A stretch of 64,000 nucleotides of DNA from Gammaproteobacteria bacterium. Its GTDB lineage: Bacteria > Pseudomonadota > Gammaproteobacteria > Nevskiales > Nevskiaceae. The DNA lies in contig JAHZLQ010000060.1 in the NCBI GenBank assembly GCA_022599775.1, positions 1-64,000 of the forward strand. Direction: 5' to 3'. Of this stretch, positions 13,656 through 23,906 are shown in pieces (within the stretch, counting starts at the first letter, position 1; every line of letters begins with the position of its first letter). The notes beneath the pieces are model-generated. The model worked only from the letters and a program-made list of their open reading frames with translations. It made no database searches and was not told where the DNA came from. The position numbers were made by a program, and so were the translations under genes.

Positions 13656-15857
13656 CTACGGCAGCGCATCCGCCGAGACGCCGTCCGGAAGCTGCGCGCC
13701 TTCGCGCACGTACAAGGGCATCTCATCCAAGGGATACAGGCGCGTTCGAACACGCGGCCCTTCGATACGGTCGCCGGTCCAGAAATCCACCCAGGTTCCG
13801 GGCGGCAGGTAGACCGGCTTGGCAACCGCGAACAGTTCCAGAGCGGCGCTGACGATCGGTGACACCAGAATGTCATCACCGTAAAGGTACTGGTCCGCAT
13901 AGTCGGCGGCCTGATCGTCGTCCGGGAACGCATACGCCATCGGGCGCACGATCGGCACGCCGGTTTCGATGGCCTGCCTGGCGTAGTGCGCGGTGTAGGG
14001 CACGAGTCGATTGTGCAGTTCGGCATAGCGGCGGTAGATATCGACTGCGCGCTGCGTCACCCACCATGGCGGCACGTCGGTCTGCATGACCGGACTCAGT
14101 GCACCGAGCTGGGTCCAACGCACGTAGGTGGCCTCGCTCGGCAGGCCGAGCCTGGGGCCGTCTTCGCCCAGATCCTGGCGGGTTCCGGCGTAGCCGCCGA
14201 TGTCCGCGCTACTGAACGGGAAGCCGGACGAAGACAGCGACAGCAAGGAGCGCAGTGCCTGCGCGAGCCCGAATGTGCCCGGCAAGGAGGCATTGTCAGC
14301 CGCCCAGTGACCTGTCCACTGCGCGCCGCCGCTCCAGCCGCCACGGGCAAGCAACACGAAGTCTCCATCCGGCCGCTGATCGATGAAGGCTTCGTAGGCG
14401 GTACGGTGATACAAACCGCAGTAGCCGTTGTGATTGTCACGATTCGGCAGACCGTTGAACCAGACCGAATTATCCGAAAGGTCTTCTTCGCAACGATCCA
14501 TCTTGAGGCCATCGACGCCGCGCGCGATCAGGTCCTCCAGCTGCCCACGCCACCAGTCCACGGCATCCGGATGCGTGAAGTCCAGGTGCGGGTCGATGCC
14601 GCGCGTGGGGTAGTAGGTGGCGTCGTTGCCGTCTTCACGCGTGCCGGTCACTAGCCAGCCGCGCTCCGCGGCAAAGCTTTCATAGTCGCCCGTCATGAAT
14701 GGAGACATCCAGACGATGAAGCGCACGCCTTGGGCATGAACTTCCTCGATCAGGGCGTCGGGATCATCGAAGCGATTCGGGTCGAAGTCGAAGCTGCCCT
14801 TGCCGGCATCCCAGGGGTTGTCCAGCCACACGGCACCCAATGGGATGGCGCGCTCGCTCATGCCGTTGACCAGCGCACGGACCGACTCGGTGCTGGTATC
14901 CGAGTCCTGCCAGACCATCGGCGTCCACATCCAGTCCGGCGGTGCACTGCGCGGGCGGCCGCTTTCGGCGGTGTACTGCGACACGATCCGCTGCGGCGTA
15001 CCGGTATAGAAACGCAACCGCAGTTCGGCGCTTTCGCGCATCACGTTGATGGCATCGTCGCGTTCGTTGTTCTGGGCGAAAGTCATTTCGCCGCGCGCAT
15101 CGCCTTGGGCCCAGAGTCCCCAGCCGTCCGGCGTCCAGAAGAACGGGGCGGCAATTTCGTTCGTGGACTGGGCACCGTCCGCATTACCGCCGTGGCTGAT
15201 CCACAGCGGCACACGCTCGCCGCTCATTTCGAAGAAACTGAAGCGCTGGCCGGCGCCGTAGTAGCCACGCGCGGTGTGCGCCAGGGCGTCTTCGACGGCG
15301 ACAACGCCGGGTGCCAGCGGCGCATAGTGGAGACTCAGGCTGCCGTCATCGGCGAAGCCAAGCGACAGCTCGGCACCGTGCGTGTCGCTGGTTTGAAGCG
15401 TGAAACGGGCCGTGCGGCCATCGGCCCGCACGCTGTCCACACCGCTGGCGAACTGCCACTGATCGGTGAAGTAGGCGAGCGGACGATATGAAATCTGCGG
15501 CAGTCCGGGATAGGCGCGGTCGATTCCGTCCTGAACGTCGTTGTCGCGCGCATAGTCGCGATTGTCGATCGGGTCATTCGCATCGGCGCTCGCCGATTCG
15601 AACAACACCGCGCCGCTTTTGCTCGACACGGCGTAACGCATCGGTTGGCGGTTCAGATCGAAACACAGCGTGTCGTCGCAGACACGAACCTCGGCGTCCG
15701 TTTCGGTGATTTCGAGTGGCGCTTGCGTATCCGGGTCCGTGCCGGCATTGCCGGCCTCGTCACTGTTGCCGGACGAGCACGCGGCCAAACCAAGCCCCAA
15801 TACCACCAACAGTGGCCCCTTCGGACAGAACGTCGGAATCACCATGAAAGTCTTCAA
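13656..15857 (-). CDS. Glycoside hydrolase family 31 lipoprotein
   Basis: A 733-residue exported enzyme. The signal peptide ends in a lipobox (LGLAAC, Cys27), so it is probably lipid-anchored. The GH31 (beta/alpha)8 domain shows WQDSDTSTESV, PLGAVWLDNPWD, the nucleophile region GLKMDRCEEDL (Asp454) and the acid/base region TGHWAADN (Asp521), then FPFSSADIGGYAG. GH31 enzymes hydrolyse alpha-glucosides or alpha-xylosides; the exact substrate cannot be read. Its start overlaps the phoD stop by 4 bp, so both are likely one operon. Confidence 0.92.
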   Translation of the reverse strand: MKTFMVIPTFCPKGPLLVVLGLGLAACSSGNSDEAGNAGTDPDTQAPLEITETDAEVRVCDDTLCFDLNRQPMRYAVSSKSGAVLFESASADANDPIDNRDYARDNDVQDGIDRAYPGLPQISYRPLAYFTDQWQFASGVDSVRADGRTARFTLQTSDTHGAELSLGFADDGSLSLHYAPLAPGVVAVEDALAHTARGYYGAGQRFSFFEMSGERVPLWISHGGNADGAQSTNEIAAPFFWTPDGWGLWAQGDARGEMTFAQNNERDDAINVMRESAELRLRFYTGTPQRIVSQYTAESGRPRSAPPDWMWTPMVWQDSDTSTESVRALVNGMSERAIPLGAVWLDNPWDAGKGSFDFDPNRFDDPDALIEEVHAQGVRFIVWMSPFMTGDYESFAAERGWLVTGTREDGNDATYYPTRGIDPHLDFTHPDAVDWWRGQLEDLIARGVDGLKMDRCEEDLSDNSVWFNGLPNRDNHNGYCGLYHRTAYEAFIDQRPDGDFVLLARGGWSGGAQWTGHWAADNASLPGTFGLAQALRSLLSLSSSGFPFSSADIGGYAGTRQDLGEDGPRLGLPSEATYVRWTQLGALSPVMQTDVPPWWVTQRAVDIYRRYAELHNRLVPYTAHYARQAIETGVPIVRPMAYAFPDDDQAADYADQYLYGDDILVSPIVSAALELFAVAKPVYLPPGTWVDFWTGDRIEGPRVRTRLYPLDEMPLYVREGAQLPDGVSADALP

Positions 15858-17845
15858 CGAGGCAGCAGTGGCTGGTCCAGGGGCGCGGGTTCCGCGGTAC
15901 GACTGCCTTCGCTCGGCGCGATCGCGAGGCCATGTACGCTGGCGGCGTCGATCTGGTTTCGATAACGCGGTGGCGTGGTGCCGCTGTCATCCTGCGCGTA
16001 GCTGATCATCTGGAAGCCGAGCACGTCGGGCGCGTTCGGTGTGAGCTTGTCCTGCCACCAGAATTCGAACAGGGCGCGCTCCGCCGTCAGGCTGACGATG
16101 CCGTAGCCGTGGTCGACCCATTCCATGAACTGGATGTTCTTGTCGAGCGTGAGTGAAGCCAGCTCCACCGCGCGCGAGGCTGCAACCTGGGTAGCGAACG
16201 TGGAGTTGGGCAGCGCATTGGCGACGATCTCGTCGGCACCACCGCGCCCCATCGAACTCGGCGCGAACTCCACGCCCACGGATTGCTCGCGCAGGTTCAA
16301 GGCGCCGAGATTGCCGGTGGTGGCGCGCTGGAATCCAGCGAGGCGATTTTCCGGCGTGGAGCCGCTGCGGGTGTTCGGCAGCGGCAGCCCGGAACTGTAT
16401 CCGGACAGCAGGATCGCATTGTCCTCGATCAGGTCCGCGGCCCAGTTCCCGTGCATGTCTCCGGAGACGAAGATGTTGTTGTGTACACGCAGCGCCGCCT
16501 CGTTGTCGCCGCGCAGGTGGCCGAACAGTTGTGCGCGCTCCACAGCGAAGTCACCCCAGCGACCGGCGAGATCAATACCGCCCGGAAAGCCTGGAATCAC
16601 CGGCGGCACGTTCCACGGCGAAATCCAGGTCTGGTTGTTGACGATGCGCCAGACCACCTCGCGCGACTGCGAATCGGCCATTTCGCGAGTCAGCCATTCG
16701 TATTGTTCGCGGCCCAGCAACGAGGATTCGCCAGCCGGCAGGTGACTGGCGTCGACCTCCAGACCGTAGCGCGGCAGCAGGGACTGGCTGTCGATGCCGA
16801 ATACATCGACCATCGGCCCATAGGACAGTTTTCGATAAATCCGCCGCGAATCGGGCGGAAACGGGTAGCTGCCGTCTTCGACGAACAGGAAGGCACCGCT
16901 GCCATCGGCGAGCACCGGCCGTGTCGGCGTCCATTCGTAGAACACCTGCGTGGTGTCGTCGAACGTGCAGGTGGAAAGTCCGCCGTCGATCTCGGTCGGC
17001 AGCTCGTTGCCGAAGCCCGGGTCGATGTCGTGGTTGTCCCAGACGATCATCCAGGGATGCTGTTGATGTGCACGCAGCAGGTTGGGGTCCGAGCGCCAAA
17101 GCGCGTAGCGCCGGCGCAGTTCGTCCCGATCGAGCCAGTCACGATAGTCGACGTAGCTGGTGTCGTGAATATCGAGACGCGCGCGGACCTCCTCGTCCTC
17201 ATCGACGAAGTCGTAGAGGTAGTCGCCACAGTGCAGCAGCAGATCGAGATCGTTGCGATCGGCGATATGCGCGTATCCCGACCAGTGGCTGGACCAGTAG
17301 CTGGCGCAGGCCACCACGGCGAAGCGCACTTCGTCCACCCGCGTGTCCGGCGCCGTGCGCGTGCGGCCGACGATCGACTGCACGCCGAAGGCCTTGAAGC
17401 GATAGTAGTAGGTCGTGGCCGGCCGCAGCCCGGTCACATCGACTTTGACGGTCCAGTCGCGATCAGCCTGGGTGGTCTGTCGTCCGCTGCGTACGGTATC
17501 CGTAAAGTCCGGCGAGCTCGCCATTTCCCAATCGACCGGAATGTCGCGCCCGGCGAACGCCGGTGCCGTGAGACGCGTCCAGATGATGACGCGATCACTC
17601 AGCGGATCGCCGCTGGCGACGCCATGCGCGAACGGCAGTGGCAACACCAGGGGATAGTCAAAGTCCGCTGGCTCACTGATCGCATCGGCATCGACAGTGC
17701 TTGCTGTGCCGGCAGGATCGCTGCTGCCGCAGGCCGTCAAAGCCGTACCGGCGCCCACCATCGCAGCGCGGCGCAGGAACTCTCGTCGATCCAGTTTGGC
17801 GGAATGCGTCACGTCGTTATTAACGCTCAAAAGACAAACTCCCAT
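15854..17845 (-). CDS. phoD: PhoD-type alkaline phosphatase / phosphodiesterase
   Basis: Up to 663 residues with a Tat signal (DRREFLRRAAMVGAGTALTA) and a following Cys (TACGSS) that may be lipidated. The PhoD N-terminal domain is visible (FAHGVASGDPLSDRVIIWTR). Metal and active-site segments include ACASYWSSHWSG, LLLHCGDYLYDF, VWDNHDIDPGFGNE and FVSGDMHGNW. PhoD enzymes release phosphate from mono- and diesters outside the cytoplasm. The start may be ATG 17845 or GTG 17812; the latter gives a more usual Tat n-region. Upstream partner of the GH31 gene, divergent from the phospholipase-like gene. Confidence 0.9.
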   Translation of the reverse strand: MGVCLLSVNNDVTHSAKLDRREFLRRAAMVGAGTALTACGSSDPAGTASTVDADAISEPADFDYPLVLPLPFAHGVASGDPLSDRVIIWTRLTAPAFAGRDIPVDWEMASSPDFTDTVRSGRQTTQADRDWTVKVDVTGLRPATTYYYRFKAFGVQSIVGRTRTAPDTRVDEVRFAVVACASYWSSHWSGYAHIADRNDLDLLLHCGDYLYDFVDEDEEVRARLDIHDTSYVDYRDWLDRDELRRRYALWRSDPNLLRAHQQHPWMIVWDNHDIDPGFGNELPTEIDGGLSTCTFDDTTQVFYEWTPTRPVLADGSGAFLFVEDGSYPFPPDSRRIYRKLSYGPMVDVFGIDSQSLLPRYGLEVDASHLPAGESSLLGREQYEWLTREMADSQSREVVWRIVNNQTWISPWNVPPVIPGFPGGIDLAGRWGDFAVERAQLFGHLRGDNEAALRVHNNIFVSGDMHGNWAADLIEDNAILLSGYSSGLPLPNTRSGSTPENRLAGFQRATTGNLGALNLREQSVGVEFAPSSMGRGGADEIVANALPNSTFATQVAASRAVELASLTLDKNIQFMEWVDHGYGIVSLTAERALFEFWWQDKLTPNAPDVLGFQMISYAQDDSGTTPPRYRNQIDAASVHGLAIAPSEGSRTAEPAPLDQPLLPR

Positions 17846-17898
17846 TGTCCGAAATATGCGTGACGTGCCGATTGCAGCGCGCCGCGCGAATCCGGGGG

Positions 17899-19303
17899 AT
17901 GATCATGGATTCAAACGATTCGAAACCGATTGACCGCATGCGTCGCCGCGTGCTCGCCGGCATGGCCGGCGGCGCGGCCCTGCTGACCGGCTGCGGCGAC
18001 GGCGCCTCACCGGATGGCGGCAATGACAGCGGCACCGACGACAGTCCCCTGCCCGCGCTGCCGAATCCCGAGGAGTCCGGCATCGACCACATCGTGCTGG
18101 TGATGATGGAGAACCGATCGTTCGACCATTTCCTGGGCTGGGTTCCGGGCGCGGACGGTGTCCAGAGCGGCCTCAAGTTCCTCGACCGAGGCGGCGCGGA
18201 ACAGCACACCTATCCCTTGGCACCGGACTACCAGGGCTGCGCGCTGGGCGACCCGAATCACGGCTACGACGGCGGCCGCGTCCAATTCAACGGCGGCAAG
18301 ATGGATGGCTGGCTGTTGACGGACCCGACGATGCCGGGCGACATCTTCCCGATCGGTTACTACCTGGAACCGGACCTGCCGTTCTACTCCGGCGTCGCGG
18401 CCGAATACACCATCTGCGACCGCTACTTCTCCGGGATTCTCGCCTCGACCTACCCCAACCGCATGTACATGCACCTGGGACAGACCGACCGGCTCAGCAA
18501 CGACTTCACGATCGCCTCCCTGCCCACGATCTGGGACCGCCTGCGCGAAGCGGGCGTATCGCGCCGCTATTACTTCCGCGACCTGCCCTTCATTGCGCTG
18601 ACTGGGATCAATCACCTGGGCATCTCTCGCCCCTATGCCGAATTCGCGCTCGACGCCCGCGCCGGACTGCTGCCCAGCGTCAGCTACATCGATCCGACGT
18701 TTCTCAATGAAAGTCCCGATGGCACCGCCGAGGACGACCATCCGCAGGCGCACATCCGCAAGGGTCAGGTATTTCTCAACGACATCTACGAAGCGCTGCG
18801 CAATTCGCCCCAATGGGAGCGCACGCTGCTGGTCATCAACTATGACGAATGGGGCGGCTTCTACAGATCACGTGGTACCGCCGATCGCGCCGGTGTCCGA
18901 AGACGAGGCAGCGCTCGGCAACGACGGGCGCCTGGGCTTCCGGGTGCCGTGCATGATGATCGGCCCGCGCGCGAAGCGCGGATTCGTCAGTCATCGTCAA
19001 TTCGACCCCAACTCCATCCTCAACATGATCGCCTGGCGCTTCGGTCTTGAGCCGCTCGGTGTTCGCGGTCAGACCTCGCTGAATCTGGCCTACGCCCTGG
19101 ACTTCGAATCCGCGCCCCGATCGGACGCCCCGTCCTTCGAGGTACCGGACGACGCGCCGCTGTTCACGCGCTGCGATACCGCAGCGGAGGACGAAGCCAC
19201 GGCCAAGGCAATGGGGCCGGTCGCGTATACGCGCTGGGAACACAACGACGAAAACCGCCGCCTACTCGAACTGGCGCGCAGCATGGGCTATCCGGTGCCT
19301 TGA
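17899..19303 (+). pseudogene. Phospholipase C-like phosphoesterase, frameshifted
   Basis: The N-terminal two thirds carries a Tat-like signal (RMRRRVLAGMAGGAALLTG, then CGDG) and the family motif VLVMMENRSFDHFLGWVPG, with ASTYPNRMYMHLGQTDRLSN in the middle. At NYDEWGGFY the frame breaks: an extra A at about 18865 shifts it to a stop at 19050. The rest (DHVVPPIAPVSEDEAALGND, LGFRVPCMMIGPRAKRGF, NSILNMIAWRFGL) continues in the next frame to 19303. The two parts together give a full-length phosphoesterase of about 467 residues. Either a recent pseudogene or a sequencing error. Confidence 0.85.
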
Positions 19304-19360
19304 GGCTCGCTGTACGACGCGCAGTGGCGCAGCGTCAATCATCTTTTCGGGAATAAGCAA

Positions 19361-19394
19361 GGCTGCAAATGATCTTTCCAGATCGTTTGCAGCC
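19361..19394. terminator. Long inverted repeat after the phospholipase-like gene
   Basis: GGCTGCAAATGATC, a 6-base loop, then GATCGTTTGCAGCC: a 14-bp stem with one G-T pair. It lacks a clear T-run, so it could be a terminator, a protein site, or an RNA-stabilising hairpin ahead of the sulfate operon. Confidence 0.5.
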
Positions 19395-19444
19395 GCCCTT
19401 ACAGTGTGCGCTCCGGCGACAGTCCACCCACCGCACATGCTCCG

Positions 19445-19621
19445 ATGACCGTGCCAGCCAATCTTGATCAAACACTCGTCAACCGCATTGTCGGTGCACT
19501 CGACGGCCTGCGTTACGGGGCCGTCGAAGTCACGGTGCATGATGGTCGCATCGTGCAGATCGAACGCAAGGAGAAGGTGCGGTTTACCGAACCGGCACCT
19601 CAACGCCGAATTGCTCGATAA
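19445..19621 (+). CDS. YezD-like small protein (DUF2292)
   Basis: A 58-residue protein with the DUF2292 pattern: RIVGALDGLRYGAVEVTVHD then GRIVQIERKEKVRF. The family is small, cytoplasmic and often encoded at the head of sulfate or sulfur-starvation operons; its biochemical role is not established. Here it directly precedes the porin and sulfate transporter genes, which supports a role in sulfur metabolism. Confidence 0.8.
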   Translation: MTVPANLDQTLVNRIVGALDGLRYGAVEVTVHDGRIVQIERKEKVRFTEPAPQRRIAR

Positions 19622-19765
19622 CGTCGTGTTGAAATGCATTTTTGCGGGCTGTTGTTGATTCCAGCCTCGCACCGTGCGGCGCGGACACGCCGCAAACCTT
19701 CAACAAGAAAGCTGAACTGACCGGACCACCGGAGGTTCTCGTGAATCCACAGGAACACCCTGGTC

Positions 19766-21094
19766 ATGAGAACTCGCAAACACCTCTGGCTTGCTGCTGT
19801 GTCGCTCGGCGCCATCATCAGCGCCGCCCAGGCACAGACTGAAAACACTGCCGACACCGAGGACCCCGCCCGACAGCAGCTGCAGACGCTGGACCAGAAG
19901 GTCCGCGTACTGGAGCGCCGCATCGAACTCCAGAACGAGGCGGCCGCCGCGGCGCTGCAGAAGGCGCCAACCGTCTCAGTCAACGAAAAGGGCACGTCGA
20001 TCAAATCGGCCGACGGCGCCTATGAACTGAAACTGCGTGGCAGCTTCCAGGTCGACGCGCGAATCTTCAGCGGAGACGAGGCGCCGGACGACAGCTTTGT
20101 ACTGCGCCGCCTGCGCCCGACGTTCGAGTTCGGCCTGGGCAAACTCGTATCGGCGCGCCTGATGCCGGAATTCGCCGGCGATTCGGCCAGCGTGGTCGAC
20201 GCCTATATCGATGTGAAGGCATCGCCGTATGCCAGCGTTCGCGCCGGCAAGTTCAAGGGTCCGCTGGGCCTGGAACGCCTGCAATCGGCCAGCGCGATCG
20301 CCTTCGCCGAGCGCGCCTATCCGACCGAACTGGTACCGAACCGCGACATCGGCCTGCAGATCTGGGCGGACCTTTTCGACGAACGCTTCAGCTATGCCCT
20401 GGCCTTCACCAACGGCACGCCGGATGGCCGCGACGCCGCCAGCGCCAATCCGGACGATGACTTCGAAACCAGTCTGAGATTGTTCGTGCAGCCCGTCGAT
20501 GGGCTGGGCTTCGGCATCGCCGGCTCGATCGGCGACAAGCGCGGTAACGGAAACGCCGTGCTGCCACGCTACCGCAGCCCGGGCCAGCAGACGATCTACC
20601 AATACTCGAGCGCCGTGCTGGCGGACGGCGAACACACGCGCTGGTCGCCGCAGGCCTACGTCTATCGAGGCCCGTTCGGCTTGCTCGGCGAGTACGTCGA
20701 AAGCCGGCAGTCACTCAGCGACGGCATCACCGAGCGCGAACTCAAGCACCAGGCCTGGCAGATCAGCACCAGTTGGGTACTGAGCGGCGAGGACGCCAGC
20801 TACAAAGGTGTCAAGCCGGACTCGCCGGTCGGCTCTGGCGGCTACGGCGCCTGGGAACTGGCGCTGCGCTACACCGAAGTGGATTTCGATGACGCCGGCT
20901 TCAGCAGCTTCGCCAGCGCGGATGCCGCGGTCAGCGAAGCGCAGTCCTGGATCGCCGGCCTCAACTGGTCGCTCACCACCAATCTCAAGGCGGTACTGAA
21001 CTACGCCCACACCCGCTTCGACGGCGGCAGCGCCGCGGGCGCCGACCGGCCCGACGAGGACCTGGTGTTCGGCCGCCTGCAACTCGCCTTCTGA
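19766..21094 (+). CDS. Phosphate-selective-porin-like outer membrane protein (OprP/OprO fold)
   Basis: A 442-residue protein with a signal peptide ([18 protein letters not shown]) and an N-terminal coiled coil of about 30 residues ([20 protein letters not shown]). A beta-barrel follows with [14 protein letters not shown]-type strands and [15 protein letters not shown], typical of the OprP/OprO family. The last residue is Phe (RLQLAF), as in outer membrane barrels. Placed between yezD and the sulfate-binding protein gene, it likely admits sulfate or another anion across the outer membrane; specificity is inferred from context. Confidence 0.85.
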   Translation: MRTRKHLWLAAVSLGAIISAAQAQTENTADTEDPARQQLQTLDQKVRVLERRIELQNEAAAAALQKAPTVSVNEKGTSIKSADGAYELKLRGSFQVDARIFSGDEAPDDSFVLRRLRPTFEFGLGKLVSARLMPEFAGDSASVVDAYIDVKASPYASVRAGKFKGPLGLERLQSASAIAFAERAYPTELVPNRDIGLQIWADLFDERFSYALAFTNGTPDGRDAASANPDDDFETSLRLFVQPVDGLGFGIAGSIGDKRGNGNAVLPRYRSPGQQTIYQYSSAVLADGEHTRWSPQAYVYRGPFGLLGEYVESRQSLSDGITERELKHQAWQISTSWVLSGEDASYKGVKPDSPVGSGGYGAWELALRYTEVDFDDAGFSSFASADAAVSEAQSWIAGLNWSLTTNLKAVLNYAHTRFDGGSAAGADRPDEDLVFGRLQLAF

Positions 21095-21108
21095 ACAGGA
21101 AATCAAGC

Positions 21109-22113
21109 ATGAACAGAATCTTCGAATTCGCACTGGTGCTTGGCATCGCTGGCGTCGTGTCCCAGGCCTGGGCCGGCAGTTCGCGCCTGCTCAATGTCTC
21201 CTACGATCCCACACGCGAGCTGTATGCCGAATTCAACGAAGCGTTCGCGGACTACTGGAAGGACAAGACCGGCGATCGTGTCTCGATCCAGCAATCGCAC
21301 GGCGGCGCCGGCAAGCAGGCGCGCGCCGTGATCGACGGCCTGCCGGCCGACGTGGTGACGCTCGCGCTGGCCTATGACATCGACGCCATCGCCGAGAAGA
21401 CCCACAAGATTCCGCCCAACTGGCAACAGCGCCTGCCGCACAACAGCGCGCCCTACAGCTCCACCATCGTGTTCCTGGTGCGCAAGGACAATCCCAAGGG
21501 CATCAAGGACTGGGACGACCTGATCAAACCCGGCATCTCGGTGATCACGCCCAACCCCAAGACCTCCGGCGGTGCACGCTGGAACTATCTCGCGGCCTGG
21601 GCCTACGCCAAGCGCAAGACCGGCAGCGAGGACGGCGCGCGCGCGTTCGTCACCCAGTTGTTCGGCAACGTGCCGATTCTCGATACCGGCGCGCGCGGCG
21701 CCACCACCACCTTCGTCCAGCGCGGCATCGGTGACGTACTGCTGGCCTGGGAGAACGAAGCTTTTCTGTCGATCAACGAACTGGGGCCGGACCAGTTCGA
21801 AATCGTGGTGCCCTCGCTGTCGATTCTCGCCGAACCGCCAGTCACGCTGGTGGATGGCAACGCCAGCAAACATGGCACCACCGAGGTGGCCAAGGCTTAT
21901 CTCGAATATCTCTACAGCCCGGTCGGCCAGAAGCTGGCGGCCAGACACTATTACCGGCCAGCGCTGCCCGAATACGCTGACGCCGAAGACCTGAAGCGTT
22001 TCCCCACGCTGGAACTCGTGACCGTGGACAGTGACTTCGGTGGCTGGCAAGCCGCGCAGAAAACACACTTCGCCGAAGGCGGCGTGTTCGACCAGATCTA
22101 CAGCGGACCCTGA
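21109..22113 (+). CDS. sbp: Sulfate/thiosulfate-binding periplasmic protein
   Basis: A 334-residue ABC substrate-binding protein with signal peptide ([18 protein letters not shown]). Family motifs: [50 protein letters not shown], and [18 protein letters not shown]. These are the hallmarks of Sbp/CysP and include the residues that bind sulfate by hydrogen bonds. It delivers sulfate to CysTWA encoded just downstream. A complete, typical length protein. Confidence 0.95.
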   Translation: MNRIFEFALVLGIAGVVSQAWAGSSRLLNVSYDPTRELYAEFNEAFADYWKDKTGDRVSIQQSHGGAGKQARAVIDGLPADVVTLALAYDIDAIAEKTHKIPPNWQQRLPHNSAPYSSTIVFLVRKDNPKGIKDWDDLIKPGISVITPNPKTSGGARWNYLAAWAYAKRKTGSEDGARAFVTQLFGNVPILDTGARGATTTFVQRGIGDVLLAWENEAFLSINELGPDQFEIVVPSLSILAEPPVTLVDGNASKHGTTEVAKAYLEYLYSPVGQKLAARHYYRPALPEYADAEDLKRFPTLELVTVDSDFGGWQAAQKTHFAEGGVFDQIYSGP

Positions 22114-22119
22114 ACCGAC

Positions 22120-22983
22120 ATGTCCGTCACCGCTCCGGCGACCGGCCGGCCTCGCCGCATCCAGCGGCACACGATTCCCGGCTTTGGCCTGAGCCTGGGT
22201 TTCACGATCCTCTACCTGAGCCTGTTGATCCTGATACCGCTGGCCGGCGTATTCATGAAATCCGCCGAACTGGGCCTCGATGAATTCTGGAAGATCGTCA
22301 GCTCGGCGCGTGTGCTGGCGGCGCTGAAACTGAGTTTCGGCGCGGCGCTGGCCGGTGCGGCGATCAACGCCGTATTCGGCCCGCTGCTGGCCTGGGTGTT
22401 CGTGCGTTACGACTTTCCGGGCAAACGCCTGTTCGATGCCGTGATCGACCTGCCGTTCGCGCTGCCGACCGCGGTGGCCGGCATTGCCCTGACCACGATC
22501 TATGCCGGCAACGGCTGGCTGGGCCAATACCTCGAACCGCTTGGCATCAAGGTGGCGTTCACGCCGCTGGGCATCGTCCTCGCCTGCACCTTCGTCGGGC
22601 TGCCGTTCGTGGTTCGCACCGTACAACCGGTGCTCGAAGACGCGGAGAAGGATCTGGAGGAAGCGGCGGCTTCGCTGGGTGCGAACCGCTGGCAGACCGT
22701 GCTTCGCGTCATCCTGCCGACCCTCCTGCCGGCGCTGCTGACCGGCTTCGCGCTGGCGTTTGCGCGCGGCGTCGGTGAGTACGGTTCGATCATCTTCATC
22801 GCCGGCAATATTCCTCTGGTCAGCGAGATCGCGCCGCTGCTGATCGTGATCAAGCTCGAGGAATTCGACTATGCCGGCGCCACTGCGGTGGCCACCGCGA
22901 TGCTGATGCTGTCGTTGATCGCGCTGCTCGCGATCAACGCCTTACAGGCGTGGACGCACCGCCGTCATGGAGCCCGCGCATGA
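22120..22983 (+). CDS. cysT: Sulfate ABC transporter permease CysT
   Basis: A 287-residue permease with six hydrophobic segments and the ABC contact loop [20 protein letters not shown]. Family features include [16 protein letters not shown] and [15 protein letters not shown]. It forms the inner membrane channel with CysW. It starts 6 bp after the binding protein gene and overlaps cysW by 4 bp. Confidence 0.95.
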   Translation: MSVTAPATGRPRRIQRHTIPGFGLSLGFTILYLSLLILIPLAGVFMKSAELGLDEFWKIVSSARVLAALKLSFGAALAGAAINAVFGPLLAWVFVRYDFPGKRLFDAVIDLPFALPTAVAGIALTTIYAGNGWLGQYLEPLGIKVAFTPLGIVLACTFVGLPFVVRTVQPVLEDAEKDLEEAAASLGANRWQTVLRVILPTLLPALLTGFALAFARGVGEYGSIIFIAGNIPLVSEIAPLLIVIKLEEFDYAGATAVATAMLMLSLIALLAINALQAWTHRRHGARA

Positions 22984-23882
22984 ACGGCCCCGAACACCTG
23001 ATGACGCTGCCACCGGAATTCGGCGCCGGACCCCTGGCGCGCCCCAACAGCGCGATTACCGAGCCCAGACCAGTACGCCTGGTCCTGATCAGCGTCGCCC
23101 TGCTGTTCCTGCTGAGCTTCCTGCTGCTGCCCTTGATCGCAGTGTTCGCCGAAGCCCTGCGCAACGGCGCGGGCGTCTACCTGGATGCGATTCGCGACCC
23201 CGATGCGCTGGCGGCCATCCGGCTCACGCTGCTGGTCACCGCGATCGCGGTACCGCTGAACCTGATGTTCGGCCTGGCCGCCGCCTGGGCGGTGACCAAG
23301 TTCGAATTTCCGGGAAAGTCGCTATTGATCACGCTGATCGACCTGCCGTTCTCGGTGTCGCCGGTGGTCGCCGGCCTGGTCTACGTGCTGATCTTCGGTG
23401 CGCAGGGCTGGGCCGGGCCGTGGCTGGACGCGCTCGACGTTCAGATCATCTTCGCGGTTCCCGGCATCGTGCTGGCCACGCTGTTCGTAAGCTTCCCCTT
23501 TGTCGCCCGTGAGCTGATCCCGCTGATGCAGGAACAGGGCACCGACTACGAGCAGGCCGCCCTATCGCTGGGCGCCAATGGCTGGCAGACGCTCTGGCAC
23601 GTGACCCTGCCTGGCGTGAAATGGGCCCTGCTGTATGGCGTGCTGCTGAGCGTGGCGCGTGCGATGGGCGAGTTCGGCGCGGTCAGCGTGGTCTCCGGCC
23701 ATATCCGCGGCTACACCAACACCATCCCGCTGCACGTCGAGATTCTCTACAACGAATACCAGTTCTCGGCTGCCTTCGCCGTCGCCTCGCTGCTGGCCGG
23801 GCTGGCGCTGCTGACGCTGGGTCTCAAGTCCTGGCTGGAATGGCGTCACGGCGATGAACTCGCCGCCGTACGAAAGCACTGA
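22980..23882 (+). CDS. cysW: Sulfate ABC transporter permease CysW
   Basis: A 300-residue permease starting at the ATG that overlaps the cysT stop. Features are [20 protein letters not shown], the EAA loop [20 protein letters not shown], and [19 protein letters not shown], diagnostic of CysW. The N-terminal tail before the first membrane segment is slightly long. Partner of CysT and CysA in sulfate import. Confidence 0.95.
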   Translation: MNGPEHLMTLPPEFGAGPLARPNSAITEPRPVRLVLISVALLFLLSFLLLPLIAVFAEALRNGAGVYLDAIRDPDALAAIRLTLLVTAIAVPLNLMFGLAAAWAVTKFEFPGKSLLITLIDLPFSVSPVVAGLVYVLIFGAQGWAGPWLDALDVQIIFAVPGIVLATLFVSFPFVARELIPLMQEQGTDYEQAALSLGANGWQTLWHVTLPGVKWALLYGVLLSVARAMGEFGAVSVVSGHIRGYTNTIPLHVEILYNEYQFSAAFAVASLLAGLALLTLGLKSWLEWRHGDELAAVRKH

Positions 23883-23906
23883 TCACTCCTGCGAACAGGC
23901 CCACAC

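Noticed and set aside
19741-19842. Small gene starting at GTG after GGAGG just before the porin
   Set aside because: The product is short, Cys/His/Arg-rich and overlaps the porin signal peptide in another frame; no support beyond the ribosome-like site.
21103-22626. Long minus-strand frame opposite the sulfate transporter genes
   Set aside because: Mirrors sbp/cysT codons; no domain or ribosome site.
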